Shown: piece by piece, positions 19,801-29,591 of the stretch
How positions within the stretch are numbered: position 1 is the stretch's first letter
How the letters are laid out: each line of letters begins with the position of its first letter
Assembly (NCBI GenBank): GCA_963714125.1
Contig: OY970234.1
Location: 3,596,001 to 3,660,000, forward strand
Reading direction: 5' to 3'
Origin: CAWCAW01 sp963714125
Lineage (GTDB): Bacteria; Actinomycetota; Acidimicrobiia; Acidimicrobiales; UBA8190
DNA: 64,000 nt
The notes under the pieces: model-generated
Seen by the model: only the letters and a program-made list of their open reading frames with translations
What the model was told of the DNA's origin: nothing
Databases searched by the model: none
Made by a program: the position numbers and the translations under genes

Positions 19801-21231
19801 CTACTTGCCGCCTGCAACCGTATCTGTCGGACCGGACCATACTCGGGTGGCGGGTCGATCGACGCCTCCGGCGGGCACCGAGCGGGACACGGCGTGGCGG
19901 GCCCCTCCCGACAGCGGTACCGACGGCTTCGTTCGGGGAGCCGGGGGCACCGGGGACACCGGGGCACGCCGAGCCGGTGCCACCACGTCGCTTCGCGCCG
20001 GGACTGGCGGCACGTCCATCGGCACCGGGGCAGGGTCGGACTCGGGTATGACGCCCGCATCGGCCCCGGGCCCCGGACGCGACTCAGCGGCGTGGGCGCC
20101 ACGGCCACGGCCGAGCCCGCGGGCTCGGCCGTTGCCGTTTTTGCGCAGCCCGGGATGGAACCAGGTGTAGAGCGCCAACAAGAGGATCAGCAGTCCGAAG
20201 GGGATGACGGCGTTGCCCTGATGTCCGAACAGGGGGAACAGCACGAAGCCCGACAACAGCGCCGTCCACCCCCACAAGATGACGACGGTTCGGCGCTGGC
20301 CGTGACCCAGTCGCAAGAGGCGGTGATGGAGGTGGTCCTTATCGGGCGTGTGGAAACTCGTGCCCTTGGCTGTGCGTCGGATGAACGCAAAGGCCATGTC
20401 GAAGATGGGCACCCCCAAGATGAACACCGGGATGAACAGGGGAGCGAAGAAGAAGTACGTCTGGCCGCTGTAATCAGGCGTGCGGCCTCCGATGACCATG
20501 GTGGCAGCAGCCATGAGTAACCCGAGGAACAACGCACCGGCATCGCCCATGAACGCCTTGGCGGGGTTGAAGTTATGCGGCAGGAACCCCACGCACACAC
20601 CAAACGCGATCACGGCGATGAGCGGGCCCAGGTTGTCGCTGGGAAGGATGCCGAGGTGCTCGAGGCGAAGGCCGTAAATGGCAAGCGCCCCCGATGCAAT
20701 GGCCACCACGCCGGCCGCCAGTCCGTCGAGGCCGTCGATGAGGTTGATGGCGTTGGTGATCACGATCACCCACAGGGCGGTGAGCAGCGGCGTGATGGCG
20801 GGCGACAGCACCAGGAACCCCACCAAGGGGATCTTGAACTGGAACATGGTCACGCCCAAAAACACGAGCACCATGGCGGCGAGTACCTGGCCCGCCACCT
20901 TGGCGGGGGCGGACATGTCGCGCGCGTCATCAATAAGCCCCACGCCAAAGGCCACCGCGGCGCCGAGGACGAGTCCAATCGGTTCGGATGAGTCGAACAG
21001 CCCGGCGGCGCGTAACGGCGCCAGTTGCGTGGCCACCACCATGGCGATGATCAGCGCGATGAACATGGCCGCTCCCCCGCCGTAGGGGGTGACTTTGGAG
21101 TGGATGCGACGCTCGTCGGGCTCGGCTACCAGGCCGACGCGACACGCCAAGCGCCGGATGGGGAACATGGCCAGATAGGTGGCCAACGCGGCCACCACTG
21201 CCACAAAGGCGTAGGGCCCCAAGGGGGGCAT
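19801..21231 (-). CDS. wecA: Undecaprenyl-phosphate GlcNAc-1-phosphate transferase (WecA/Rfe/TagO family)
   Basis: A 476-residue polytopic enzyme that starts lipid-linked envelope glycan synthesis by moving a sugar phosphate to undecaprenyl phosphate. The motifs occur in the expected order: GLIDDARDMSAPAK, NAINLIDGLDGLAAG, NPAKAFMGDAGALFLG and DKDHLHHRLLRLGH, the last being the cytoplasmic His motif of WecA-like enzymes. Beyond residue 345 there is an unusual tail of about 130 residues rich in Pro, Ala, Arg and Val, probably disordered and cytoplasmic. ATG at 21231 follows glyA by 13 bases. The position directly upstream of the atp operon is conserved in mycobacteria (rfe). Confidence 0.92.
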   Translation of the reverse strand: MPPLGPYAFVAVVAALATYLAMFPIRRLACRVGLVAEPDERRIHSKVTPYGGGAAMFIALIIAMVVATQLAPLRAAGLFDSSEPIGLVLGAAVAFGVGLIDDARDMSAPAKVAGQVLAAMVLVFLGVTMFQFKIPLVGFLVLSPAITPLLTALWVIVITNAINLIDGLDGLAAGVVAIASGALAIYGLRLEHLGILPSDNLGPLIAVIAFGVCVGFLPHNFNPAKAFMGDAGALFLGLLMAAATMVIGGRTPDYSGQTYFFFAPLFIPVFILGVPIFDMAFAFIRRTAKGTSFHTPDKDHLHHRLLRLGHGQRRTVVILWGWTALLSGFVLFPLFGHQGNAVIPFGLLILLLALYTWFHPGLRKNGNGRARGLGRGRGAHAAESRPGPGADAGVIPESDPAPVPMDVPPVPARSDVVAPARRAPVSPVPPAPRTKPSVPLSGGARHAVSRSVPAGGVDRPATRVWSGPTDTVAGGK

Positions 21232-21244
21232 GCCCGCAGTGCCC

Positions 21245-22579
21245 CTATCTTCCTGCCGGCCCGTTGCCGGTGAACTCGGGGTAGGGCGGGAACCGGCCGC
21301 ACAGCTCGAGCACGCTGGCGCGCACCTTGGCGGTGGCACCCTCGTCGTCACGATTGCGCAAAGCGGTGGCGATGAGCGCGGCGATCTCGGCCATGTCCGA
21401 CTCCACCATGCCCACCGTGGTCTGGGCGGCGGTACCCAGACGCAGCCCCGAGGTCTGAAAGGCCGAACGCGGGTCGTCGGGGATGGTGTTGCGGTTCAGG
21501 GTGATCCCGGCCAGATCGAGGGCCTCTTGCGCCACCTTGCCGGTGAGATCGGCATCGAAGGGACGCAGGTCGACGAGCAGTAGATGGTTGTCGGTTCCTC
21601 CCGACACCAGCCGGAAGCCTTCGTCGGCCAACGACACCGCCAAGGCGCGGGCATTGGCCACCACCTGAGCGGCATAGACCGAGAAGCTGGGAAGCGCCGC
21701 CTCTTTGAAGGCCACCGCCTTGGCGGCGATGACATGTTCAAGCGGGCCCCCTTGCAGGCCCGGGAACACCGCCGAATCAATGGCTTTGGCCAGTTCCGCC
21801 TGGCACAAGATGGCCCCGCCCCGGGGCCCGCGCAGCGTCTTGTGCGTGGTGAACGTCACGACGTCGGCCACACCCACCGGATTTGGATGGGCCCCTCCAG
21901 CCACCAGGCCGGCCGGGTGGGCGAGGTCGAACATCAGACGCGCCCCCACGCTGTCGGCGATTTCGCGAAACGGTGCGGCATCGATGACCCGGGGGTAGGC
22001 GGTGGCCCCCGCCACGATGAGCGCGGGCCGCTCCGTTTTGGCCAGATCCGCCACCTGGTCGAAGTCGATGACCTCCCCGGGGCGGTTCGGGTCATCGGAC
22101 GCTGGGGTCACCCCATAGGCGACGAAGCGCCAGATCTTGGACGTCACACTGGCCGGGGAACCGTGGGTGAGATGGCCCCCCTGGTCCAGGCGCATGGCCA
22201 GCACGGTGTCGCCGGGCTCGAGCAGGGCTTGGTAGGCGGCGAGGTTGGCGTTGGCCCCGGCATGGGGTTGCACGTTGGCGTGCTCAGCGCCGAAGAGCGT
22301 CTTGGCTCGCTCGCGAGCCAGATCCTCCACCTCGTCGATGACCTGGTTCCCGCCGTAGTACCGGCGGCCCGGATAGCCCTCGGAGTACTTGTTGGTGAGC
22401 AACGAGCCGGTAGCGGCCAGCACGGCCGTGGAGGTGAAGTTCTCCGAGGCGATCAGCTGCAGTGTCGTCGATTGGCGTCGGGCTTCGGCGCGCAACAATT
22501 TGGCGAGCTCGGGGTCCTCCCCCAACCACTGCTCGAACGGCGTCGCCGCCCATTGGTCTGCCGAGGTCCCGTCACTCAT
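21245..22579 (-). CDS. glyA: Serine hydroxymethyltransferase
   Basis: A 444-residue PLP enzyme interconverting serine and glycine with tetrahydrofolate. LIASENFTS, NKYSEGYPGRRYYGG, NVQPHAGANAN and the PLP-lysine motif TTHKTLRGPRGG identify it. The open frame continues far upstream but only shadows the divergent thiolase-like gene; ATG 22579 is chosen, with ATG 22612 (11 residues longer) as an alternative. Inserted between sua5 and wecA compared with the mycobacterial order. Confidence 0.96.
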   Translation of the reverse strand: MSDGTSADQWAATPFEQWLGEDPELAKLLRAEARRQSTTLQLIASENFTSTAVLAATGSLLTNKYSEGYPGRRYYGGNQVIDEVEDLARERAKTLFGAEHANVQPHAGANANLAAYQALLEPGDTVLAMRLDQGGHLTHGSPASVTSKIWRFVAYGVTPASDDPNRPGEVIDFDQVADLAKTERPALIVAGATAYPRVIDAAPFREIADSVGARLMFDLAHPAGLVAGGAHPNPVGVADVVTFTTHKTLRGPRGGAILCQAELAKAIDSAVFPGLQGGPLEHVIAAKAVAFKEAALPSFSVYAAQVVANARALAVSLADEGFRLVSGGTDNHLLLVDLRPFDADLTGKVAQEALDLAGITLNRNTIPDDPRSAFQTSGLRLGTAAQTTVGMVESDMAEIAALIATALRNRDDEGATAKVRASVLELCGRFPPYPEFTGNGPAGR

Positions 22580-22751
22580 CTGTCCCGTCCGATCTCCACT
22601 GGTGTTGTCCATCCTCGGCTCGTCTGTCACGCCGCCTGGGTGCGCTGCCCGCCGCGCCCGAGGGGGACTCGAGGGCAGGACACTCGACAGGGCGAAGCCT
22701 ACCCACCGGACTGAGAGGGGCCGCGGCGCCGAGCCGGTACGCTCCGGCCCC

Positions 22752-24269
22752 GTGCCCCTCGACCCCCGCACCCCGGTGCTGGTGGGCGTCGGGCAGGTGG
22801 GCGCCCGAGCCGAGCTCGAGGTGCCCATCACCGAGCGACCCGAACCCGTCGATCTCATGGCCCGCGCCCTTGAGGAGGCCGCCGCCGACTGCGAAGGGGC
22901 GGGGGCCGGAAGGCGCCTGCTCGACCGGGTCCAGTCCTTACGGGTCATGCTCCCGTTGAGCTGGTCATACGTGAACCCAGGCCTGCTCGTGGCGGCGCGC
23001 CTGGGCATCGAGCCTGCCGAGTTGGCCCTGTCTGTTATCGGCGGCAACGAACCGCAGGCGGTGGTGAGCGCTACGGCGCTGGCCATCGCCGCCGGCGACA
23101 TCGATGTGGCCGTGGTGGTCGGGGCCGACTGCATCGCCTCGCGCCGAGCCGCCCGTCGCGACCCCAACCGGGCCCGGCTGCCCTGGACGGTGCAAGCGCC
23201 GGACACGCCCGCCCCCCAAGTGCTGAGCGTGGCCCACACTCCCGTCAGCGACTTCGAACTCAAGCACGGGCTCGACCGCCCTATGCGGGTGTACCCCTTG
23301 TTCGAAAACGCCCTGCGCGCCGCGGCCGGCGCGGGCATCGACGAACACCAGGTCGAGGTGTCGGAGCTGTGGGCGCGTTTCTCCGACGTGGCGGCGGCCA
23401 ACCCGCACGCGTGGACGCGCCGGCGTTTCACCGCGCCCGACATCCGCACCGTCGGTCCTGACAACCGCATGATCAGCTTTCCGTACCCCAAGCGCATGAA
23501 TGCCAATGACGGGGTGGACCAGGGGGCCGGACTCATCTTGTGCTCCGTGTCGGCCGCCCGCGCCGCCGGGGTGCCCGAGGACCGGTGGGTGTTCCCCCTG
23601 TCGGGGGCGGACGCCCATGACCATTGGCTCGTGTCGAACCGCCAGGACCTGTCGTCCTCGCCGGCCATCGCCGCGGTCGGACGTCACGCCCTCGACCTCG
23701 CCGCAGTGGGCATCGACGACGTGGACCGGTTCGATCTTTACTCGTGTTTCCCGTGTGCCGTACAGATGGCAGCCGCCGCGTTGGGGGTTCAGCTCGATGA
23801 CCGCCGGTCCCTGACGGTGACAGGAGGTCTGACCTTTGCCGGCGGACCAGGCAACAACTACGTCACCCACTCCATCGCCACCATGGCCGAGAAACTGCGC
23901 CAGGAGCCCGGATCAGTAGGCCTGGTCACCGGGCTCGGGTGGTATGTCACCAAGCACTCCGTGGGGCTGTGGTCGACGTCACCGCCGAGGGCCGGCTTTC
24001 GTCACGCCCAACCACAGGCGGAGATCGACGCCTTGCCCCAACGCCTCAGCGCGCCGGAGCACCGCGGCGCCGCCGTCGTCGAGACCTACACCGTGGTCCA
24101 CGGCGGCGACGGCGAGCCTGAGCTCGGCATCGCGGCGCTGTTGACTGGCGACGGCGCCCGCACGTGGGGAAGCACCCGCGACGGAAATGACGTGGCCGCA
24201 CTGATGGTCGGCGACTGGTGCGGCCGCACGGTGCGCGTGGGAGCCGAAGGCCGCCTCGAGCTGGGCTGA
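22752..24269 (+). CDS. Thiolase-like acetyl-CoA acetyltransferase family protein
   Basis: A 505-residue member of the thiolase superfamily, of the long actinobacterial type annotated as acetyl-CoA acetyltransferase or SCP2-thiolase-like. It opens with PRTPVLVGVGQVGARAEL and contains GGNEPQAVVSATALAIAAGDIDVAVVVGADC, SELWARFSDVAAANPHAW, DNRMISFPYPKRMNANDGVDQGAGL, VTGGLTFAGGPGNNYVTHSI and a C-terminal beta-rich extension. The GTG at 22752 gives the family-like start. The only gene on the plus strand inside the conserved housekeeping block; its substrate is unknown, though fatty-acid or sterol-type acyl-CoAs are likely. Confidence 0.85.
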   Translation: MPLDPRTPVLVGVGQVGARAELEVPITERPEPVDLMARALEEAAADCEGAGAGRRLLDRVQSLRVMLPLSWSYVNPGLLVAARLGIEPAELALSVIGGNEPQAVVSATALAIAAGDIDVAVVVGADCIASRRAARRDPNRARLPWTVQAPDTPAPQVLSVAHTPVSDFELKHGLDRPMRVYPLFENALRAAAGAGIDEHQVEVSELWARFSDVAAANPHAWTRRRFTAPDIRTVGPDNRMISFPYPKRMNANDGVDQGAGLILCSVSAARAAGVPEDRWVFPLSGADAHDHWLVSNRQDLSSSPAIAAVGRHALDLAAVGIDDVDRFDLYSCFPCAVQMAAAALGVQLDDRRSLTVTGGLTFAGGPGNNYVTHSIATMAEKLRQEPGSVGLVTGLGWYVTKHSVGLWSTSPPRAGFRHAQPQAEIDALPQRLSAPEHRGAAVVETYTVVHGGDGEPELGIAALLTGDGARTWGSTRDGNDVAALMVGDWCGRTVRVGAEGRLELG

Positions 24270-24292
24270 GCGTCAGACGGGCGCGCTCACCG

Positions 24293-24838
24293 TCAGCACG
24301 AGCGCACCAGCACCATCGCCTTGAGCAGCGCCCCCCACTCGTAGGCCACGTCGAAGGGGAGCCGCGTCAACGGATCGCTGACAGGAACCATGTAGAGCCG
24401 CGACGTCGTGCACCGCTTGAACAACACGCGGGCCCGGGTGACCTGGCTGTGTTCTGACACGACGATGAGCGTGCTCCAGTGTCGGCGTGCCGCCAGCGCC
24501 GCCACGAACTCCGCCTCACCGCGCGTGTCGAGCGGCTTGGCCCGAAAACAAATCACCTGCACACCGGCCACCGGCCGTGGGCACGGGGCCACGTGACCGG
24601 GCTCCCCGCCCAAGGAGATGACCGCTGTCGACGCGTAGCCCTGTTGGACCAGGTCCATGGCTTTGTGGGCGCGGCGTTGGCCGGGATCGCCGCCCAAGGC
24701 AACTACGGCGTTCACATGCGTGGGAGCGTTGGTGCTGGGAAAGAGAAACAACAGAGCTGTGGCGCCCAGCACGACGAGTATCACCGCCACCACCACGGCC
24801 ACCAAACGGCCAAACCAGCGGCGGGGCATGACGCGCAT
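24293..24838 (-). CDS. YdcF-like DUF218 protein, membrane-anchored
   Basis: A 181-residue protein with one N-terminal membrane helix (about residues 10-32, VAVVVAVILVVLGATALLFLF) and an extracytoplasmic DUF218-like domain: VNAVVALGGDPGQRRAHKAMDLVQQG, FRAKPLDTRGEAEFVAALA and IVVSEHSQVTRARVLFKRC. Family members (SanA, YdcF) are linked to envelope integrity. Its ATG shares one base with the stop of sua5 (TGATG), suggesting coupled translation. Confidence 0.8.
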   Translation of the reverse strand: MRVMPRRWFGRLVAVVVAVILVVLGATALLFLFPSTNAPTHVNAVVALGGDPGQRRAHKAMDLVQQGYASTAVISLGGEPGHVAPCPRPVAGVQVICFRAKPLDTRGEAEFVAALAARRHWSTLIVVSEHSQVTRARVLFKRCTTSRLYMVPVSDPLTRLPFDVAYEWGALLKAMVLVRSC

Positions 24839-25485
24839 CAGCCCCGCTCCCCCGACGCGGATGTTGGCGTGTCAACGGTGGCCAAGTCCTCGCTCGTCAC
24901 GGCGCCGGCCCGCAGCACGCGCAGGTGGGCGCCAGTGACATCCACCACCGTGGAAGGAGCACCCCCGCCACTGACTCCGTCCACCACCGTCACCGCAGCG
25001 CCGAATTCGGCCACCACTTCGGCGCCACTGTGCAGAGGAGGCGCACCATGTCGATTGGCACTGGTGGTGGCGAGGGGCCCGACCTGCGCGCACAACCAGC
25101 GGGCGACGTCATGGGCGGGACAGCGCAGCCCAATGGTGGTGGCGTCGCCGCCAAGGGCCCAATCGAGACCGGCGCGGCGCGGCACCACGATGGTGAGGGG
25201 GCCGGGCCAGTAGGCCACGGCCAGGGCCCGAGCCCGCTCCGACAAGCCGTCCGGTCCGGCCAGCGCGTCGGCCTGGTCCATGTCGGCCACGAGCACTGGG
25301 AGCTCGAGTTCGAGCGGCCGACCTTTCAATGCAAACACCGACGCGGTGGCGCCCGGCCGCGTGGGAGCAACGGCCAGGCCGTAGACGGTGTCGGTGGGTA
25401 GGGCCACGACGTGGCCGGCCTCCAACGCGGCCACCGCCACCTCGAGGTCTGCACGGCCGTGCCATGACGTCGAGGACTCAGTCAC
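24838..25485 (-). CDS. tsaC: L-threonylcarbamoyladenylate synthase (Sua5/YrdC/TsaC)
   Basis: A 215-residue enzyme making threonylcarbamoyl-AMP for the t6A37 tRNA modification. ALEAGHVVALPTDTVYGLA at the N-terminus, the FALKGRP nucleotide-site motif, YWPGPLTIV and PLATTSANRHGAPPLHSGAEV are diagnostic. The GTG at 25485 overlaps the prmC stop by 8 bases. It is the short form, without the extra Sua5 domain. The prmC-sua5 pairing is common in bacteria. Confidence 0.93.
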   Translation of the reverse strand: MTESSTSWHGRADLEVAVAALEAGHVVALPTDTVYGLAVAPTRPGATASVFALKGRPLELELPVLVADMDQADALAGPDGLSERARALAVAYWPGPLTIVVPRRAGLDWALGGDATTIGLRCPAHDVARWLCAQVGPLATTSANRHGAPPLHSGAEVVAEFGAAVTVVDGVSGGGAPSTVVDVTGAHLRVLRAGAVTSEDLATVDTPTSASGERG

Positions 25486-26362
25486 CGGGCCACCGCGCCA
25501 CGAGGGCTCGCGGTCGTCCGGCCAAGTCGACGCGCACGGCTGGCGACGCGAACCCGACGTCGACGGCCAGGGCCGCGACGTCAGCTCCTTGAGGCGGGGC
25601 CAGCTCGAGCACGAGGGAGCCGCCGGGGGCCAACCAGGGCGGTGCGCCCCGGACCAACTCTTCGAGGTCTTCGAGCCCGCGGGGGCCGGACACCAAGGCG
25701 TCACGGGGCTCAAAGTCGCGCACGACCGGATCGAGACCTTCCCACTCCGACGCACTGACGTAAGGAGGATTGGACACCACCACATCGAGGCGGCCGGCCA
25801 GGTCGTCGGGAAGCGCCGCCCACCACGATCCCTCCACGGCGTGCATCCGGCCGAGGACATCAGGATGCCGATATGCCAGCGCGGCTGCGTTTTCCTCAAA
25901 GAGGTCGAGCGCCACCCGGGAGCGGTCGGTGGCCCACACCTCGAGGTCGGCCGGTCCTTCGGTGGCCAGCGACAAGGCGATGACCCCGGAGCCGGTGCCG
26001 AGGTCGGCGGCCACCAGAGGCCGGCCGGCGGCGCGGTGGATGCGGTGGAGTTCCTCGAGAGCGAACCCGACCACTTGCTCGGTCTCGGGGCGCGGCACCA
26101 GGGCGCGGGCGTCGCTGTGGACTTCGATCTCACGAAAGGCCCAGCAACCGAGCACGTACTGCAACGGTTCGCCACTTTGCACACGCCGCGCCATGTCGTG
26201 CGCGTGACGCTGCACGGCAGGAGCAACCGGTTCCTCGAGCCGGGCCATTAGGGCGTTGTCGTCAACGCCGGCGGCTCCGGCCACGATCCATCGAGCTTCC
26301 GCCGTCGACCCGAGGTTCGATGCCACCGAGCGCACCAAAGCACCCAGGGTGGCCGTCGTCAT
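25478..26362 (-). CDS. prmC: Release-factor glutamine methyltransferase
   Basis: A 294-residue SAM-dependent enzyme that methylates the GGQ glutamine of release factors. VPRPETEQVV, the SAM loop ADLGTGSGVIALSLA and the catalytic NPPYVS are all present after an N-terminal helical domain. Its ATG overlaps the TGA of prfA (26359-26362), its natural substrate gene, so the two are co-translated. Confidence 0.96.
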   Translation of the reverse strand: MTTATLGALVRSVASNLGSTAEARWIVAGAAGVDDNALMARLEEPVAPAVQRHAHDMARRVQSGEPLQYVLGCWAFREIEVHSDARALVPRPETEQVVGFALEELHRIHRAAGRPLVAADLGTGSGVIALSLATEGPADLEVWATDRSRVALDLFEENAAALAYRHPDVLGRMHAVEGSWWAALPDDLAGRLDVVVSNPPYVSASEWEGLDPVVRDFEPRDALVSGPRGLEDLEELVRGAPPWLAPGGSLVLELAPPQGADVAALAVDVGFASPAVRVDLAGRPRALVARWPGD

Positions 26363-27444
26363 TCACCGGCGGCCGCAGCGCCGCCCTCTTCGATCTGGCG
26401 GGTGCGCTCGTCGGTGAGCAAGGCGTCGACCAGGTCGTCGAGATCACCTTCGAGCACTCGATCGAGTTTGTGCAACGTCACCTTGACGCGGTGATCGGTG
26501 ACGCGGTTCTCCTTGTAGTTATAGGTCCGCACCTTTTCAGAGCGGCCGCCGCCACCCACCTGGCTGCGGCGCTGTTCGGATTGCTCAGCGGCCTGGCGAT
26601 CTTGCTCCGCCTTGAGCAGACGGGCCCGCAAGACGACCATGGCCCGCGCTCGGTTTTGAATCTGACTCTTCTCGTCTTGCATGGACACCACGATGCCCGT
26701 GGGGATGTGCGTGATCCTTACAGCCGAGTCTGTGGTGTTCACCGATTGGCCACCGGGGCCCGTCGATCGGTAGACGTCGATACGCAGGTCCGAGGGATCG
26801 ATGGCAACATCGACTTCCTCGGCCTCGGGAAGCACGGTCACCGTGGCCGCCGAAGTGTGCACCCTCCCCTGGGATTCGGTGACCGGCACGCGCTGCACCC
26901 GATGCGGTCCCCCTTCGTGCTTGAGCCGCTGCCAGGCGTCTTTGCCTTTGACGATGAACGTCACCTCGTTGAAGCCTTCGCGCTCAGAAGCGTCTGAGGA
27001 CAGCACCTCGAGGCGCCAGCCGCGGTGCTCGGCATAACGGCGGTACATCTCGTAGAGATCGCGGGCAAAGAGGTTGGCTTCTTCGCCCCCTTCAGCGCCG
27101 CGGATCTCGATGATGACATTGCGGCCGTCGTTGGGATCGCGAGGAAGCAGCAAGAGCCGAAGCTCTTCTTCGAGCGACTCCACGTCGGACTCGGCTCGTT
27201 CCAGCTCGACGCGCACAAGCTCGCGATCCTCGCCGTTGGCGTCGGAGAGCATCTGGCGGCCAACTTCGACGTCATCTTCGGCATCGCGCAAGCGCCGAGC
27301 GACGGAGATCAGCGCCTCCAGTTCTTTGTGGCGACGCGACTGGTGGCGTAAGCGCGCCTGATCACCGACTACTTCAGGATCGGCCAGGGCCGTGAGCACC
27401 TTGTCGTGCTCGAGTTCCCATGAGGCCAGACGGTCTTGGTCCAC
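26359..27444 (-). CDS. prfA: Peptide chain release factor 1
   Basis: A 361-residue class I release factor reading UAA and UAG. The peptidyl-hydrolysis motif is STGPGGQSVN and the stop-codon reading tripeptide is PVT (in VQRVPVTESQGR), consistent with RF1 rather than RF2 (SPF). Conserved order rpmE-prfA-prmC. Confidence 0.97.
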   Translation of the reverse strand: MDQDRLASWELEHDKVLTALADPEVVGDQARLRHQSRRHKELEALISVARRLRDAEDDVEVGRQMLSDANGEDRELVRVELERAESDVESLEEELRLLLLPRDPNDGRNVIIEIRGAEGGEEANLFARDLYEMYRRYAEHRGWRLEVLSSDASEREGFNEVTFIVKGKDAWQRLKHEGGPHRVQRVPVTESQGRVHTSAATVTVLPEAEEVDVAIDPSDLRIDVYRSTGPGGQSVNTTDSAVRITHIPTGIVVSMQDEKSQIQNRARAMVVLRARLLKAEQDRQAAEQSEQRRSQVGGGGRSEKVRTYNYKENRVTDHRVKVTLHKLDRVLEGDLDDLVDALLTDERTRQIEEGGAAAAGE

Positions 27445-27533
27445 GAGACCAGGGTGCAGGCGGCCCGCGCCTCAGCTGGCGCCCACGGCGGGCGTCACCA
27501 AGCGCGGCGCCGCGTGCAGCGCGCCGGAAAGCG

Positions 27534-27785
27534 TCAGCGCGACGGCGCCGGCGAGGCAGGAGCAGCCGGTCGCTTGGCCCGCGAGCCTCGCTGGCCATAG
27601 CGGCGCTGAAACCGCTCCACGCGGCCACCCGAGTCGACCAGCTTCTGCTTGCCGGTGAAGAACGGGTGGCACTCGTTGCACAGTTCCGCATGCAGCTCGG
27701 CCTTGGTCGAGCGCGTGGTGAAGGTGTTGCCGCACGAGCAGCGCACGCTCGACTCGATGTACGTGGGGTGGATTTCAGGCTTCAT
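27534..27785 (-). CDS. rpmE: Ribosomal protein bL31, zinc-binding form
   Basis: An 83-residue large-subunit protein beginning MKPEIHPTYIESSVRCSCGNTF. The four zinc ligands are C-x-C (CSC) and C-x2-C (CNEC), so this is the zinc form replaced by a Cys-free paralogue under zinc starvation in other actinobacteria. FTGKQKLVDSGGRVERFQRRYG follows, then a non-conserved Ala/Pro tail of about 15 residues. Directly downstream of rho. Confidence 0.96.
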   Translation of the reverse strand: MKPEIHPTYIESSVRCSCGNTFTTRSTKAELHAELCNECHPFFTGKQKLVDSGGRVERFQRRYGQRGSRAKRPAAPASPAPSR

Positions 27786-27815
27786 GGTTACGTCCAGTGT
27801 ACGGGTTTGTGGGGA

Positions 27816-29591
27816 TTAGACGGCCGGGCCCTTGGCGATCTCTGCCAGGAACTCGTCGTTGGACTTGGTGGAGCGGATCTTGTCGATGAGCAGCTCCAGC
27901 CCGGGAGCCCCGCTGCCGTCGGCAGCCAGGGCGTTGAGCACCCGCCGCAGCTTCCACACCTGCTGCAGCTGGCCCCGCTCGAAGAGAAGCTCTTCGTGGC
28001 GGGTCTGGCTGGCGTTGACGTCGATGGCCGGGTACAGACGGCGTTCGGCCAGGCGACGGTCGAGGCGCAGCTCCATGTTGCCGGTGCCCTTGAACTCCTC
28101 GAAGATGACCTCGTCCATCTTGGACCCTGTTTCCACCAGGGCCGTGGCCAAGATGGTGAGGGATCCGCCTTCCTCGATGTTCCGGGCGGCGCCGAAGAAC
28201 CGCTTAGGCGGGTACAGCGCACCGGAGTCGACACCACCGGACATGATGCGCCCGCTGGCAGGTTGCGCCAGGTTGTAGGCACGGGACAACCGGGTGATGC
28301 CGTCGAGCACGATGACCACGTCCCGACCCAGCTCGACGAGCCGCTTGGCCCGCTCGATGGTGAGCTCGGAAATCGAGGTGTGCTCATCGGAGGGACGGTC
28401 GAAGGTCGATGCCACCACTTCGCCCTTTACCGACCGACGCATGTCGGTCACTTCTTCGGGGCGCTCGTCGACAAGGAGCACGATGAGGTGCACCTCGGGA
28501 TTGTTGGCCTCGATGGAGTGGGCGATCTGCTTGAGGATCGTCGTCTTGCCCGCCTTGGGCGGCGACACGATCAGGCCTCGCTGGCCTTTGCCGATCGGCG
28601 AGAGCAGGTCGATGATCCGCGTGGTCGCCTCAGCGGGACCGGTGGTCTCGAGACGAAGCTTCTCGTCGGGAAACAGCGGCGTCAGATCCTCGAAGCGAGG
28701 ACGCACACGGGCCTCTTCGGCCGTCAACCCGCATACGGAGTCGATGCGGATGAGGGCCGGGAACTTTTCGTTCGACGCGGCCGGCCGCGATGCCCCTTCG
28801 ACGTAATCGCCTTTGCGCAGAGCGAAGCGACGAGCCTGGCTGATCGAGACGTACACGTCGCGGGGACTGGGAAGGTATCCCTCGGCCCGCACGAATCCGT
28901 AGCCCTCGTCGCGCAGATCGAGCAGTCCCTTCACGGGGATGAGCTCACCTTGGTAGTGCGATTCCTGCCCGCCACCTTGGAGCTCGCGCTCGCTTCCGCC
29001 GCCTCCGCCACCGCTGCTGCCGCTGCCTGGGCTCCCGGGAACGCGCTCGCGTCCTCGGCGGCGCCGTCCCCGGCGGTTGCCGGCTTCGTTGCCCGCCGAC
29101 GGCGAGCCCTGCTGCGGCTGCTGCCGGTACGCAGCGTTGCTCTGGCGCGACGCGGAGCCGTTGCTGTCGGCCGAGGAGACCCCGGCTGATGCTTCCGCGT
29201 CCGGCGGTGCCTCGGCCCCGTTCGTAGACGCCGGGGCACTCGTCACCGCGGCGGGCTCTGGATCTGACTCGGCAGATGCCACCGCAGCCGGAGCCTTGCT
29301 CCCGTTACCCGAAGCCGGTGCGGCGTTGTCCGCCTCGGCCCCTTCGACGGTTTCAACCGCTTCGGCCGAACGGCGGGTGCCATTGCGGGCACGCGTCCGA
29401 GCAGGGGCCTCACCGTTACCCGCACTCGAAGCAGATACGTCGACACCAGCGGCCTGAAGGATCTGGTCGATGATGTCGGCCTTCTTCGAGCGGGAGTTGG
29501 TGTCCAACGACATCGCCTGAGCGATGGCGCGGAGCTCCTCGCGTTCCTTGCGTTCAAGTACGGACCGCTCGAGCTGTTGCTCTGCAGCCAT
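27816..29591 (-). CDS. rho: Transcription termination factor Rho, with long disordered insert
   Basis: A 591-residue RNA helicase. A Rho N-terminal SAP-like region (residues 6-45) is followed by about 155 low-complexity residues rich in Ala, Ser, Gly, Asn, Gln and Arg, up to about residue 205. Then come the RNA-binding domain (GYGFVRAEGYLPSPRDVYVS), the Walker A GLIVSPPKAGKTTIL, IVLLVDERPEEVTDM and the secondary RNA site. Large N-terminal inserts are usual in actinobacterial Rho. An AGGTGG ribosome site sits 3 bases from the ATG, closer than normal. Confidence 0.97.
   Translation of the reverse strand: MAAEQQLERSVLERKEREELRAIAQAMSLDTNSRSKKADIIDQILQAAGVDVSASSAGNGEAPARTRARNGTRRSAEAVETVEGAEADNAAPASGNGSKAPAAVASAESDPEPAAVTSAPASTNGAEAPPDAEASAGVSSADSNGSASRQSNAAYRQQPQQGSPSAGNEAGNRRGRRRRGRERVPGSPGSGSSGGGGGGSERELQGGGQESHYQGELIPVKGLLDLRDEGYGFVRAEGYLPSPRDVYVSISQARRFALRKGDYVEGASRPAASNEKFPALIRIDSVCGLTAEEARVRPRFEDLTPLFPDEKLRLETTGPAEATTRIIDLLSPIGKGQRGLIVSPPKAGKTTILKQIAHSIEANNPEVHLIVLLVDERPEEVTDMRRSVKGEVVASTFDRPSDEHTSISELTIERAKRLVELGRDVVIVLDGITRLSRAYNLAQPASGRIMSGGVDSGALYPPKRFFGAARNIEEGGSLTILATALVETGSKMDEVIFEEFKGTGNMELRLDRRLAERRLYPAIDVNASQTRHEELLFERGQLQQVWKLRRVLNALAADGSGAPGLELLIDKIRSTKSNDEFLAEIAKGPAV

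Noticed and set aside
22389..22751. Upstream extension of the thiolase-like gene and of glyA over each other.
   Set aside because: Both long frames are mutual antisense shadows; family-like starts are at 22752 (plus) and 22579 (minus).
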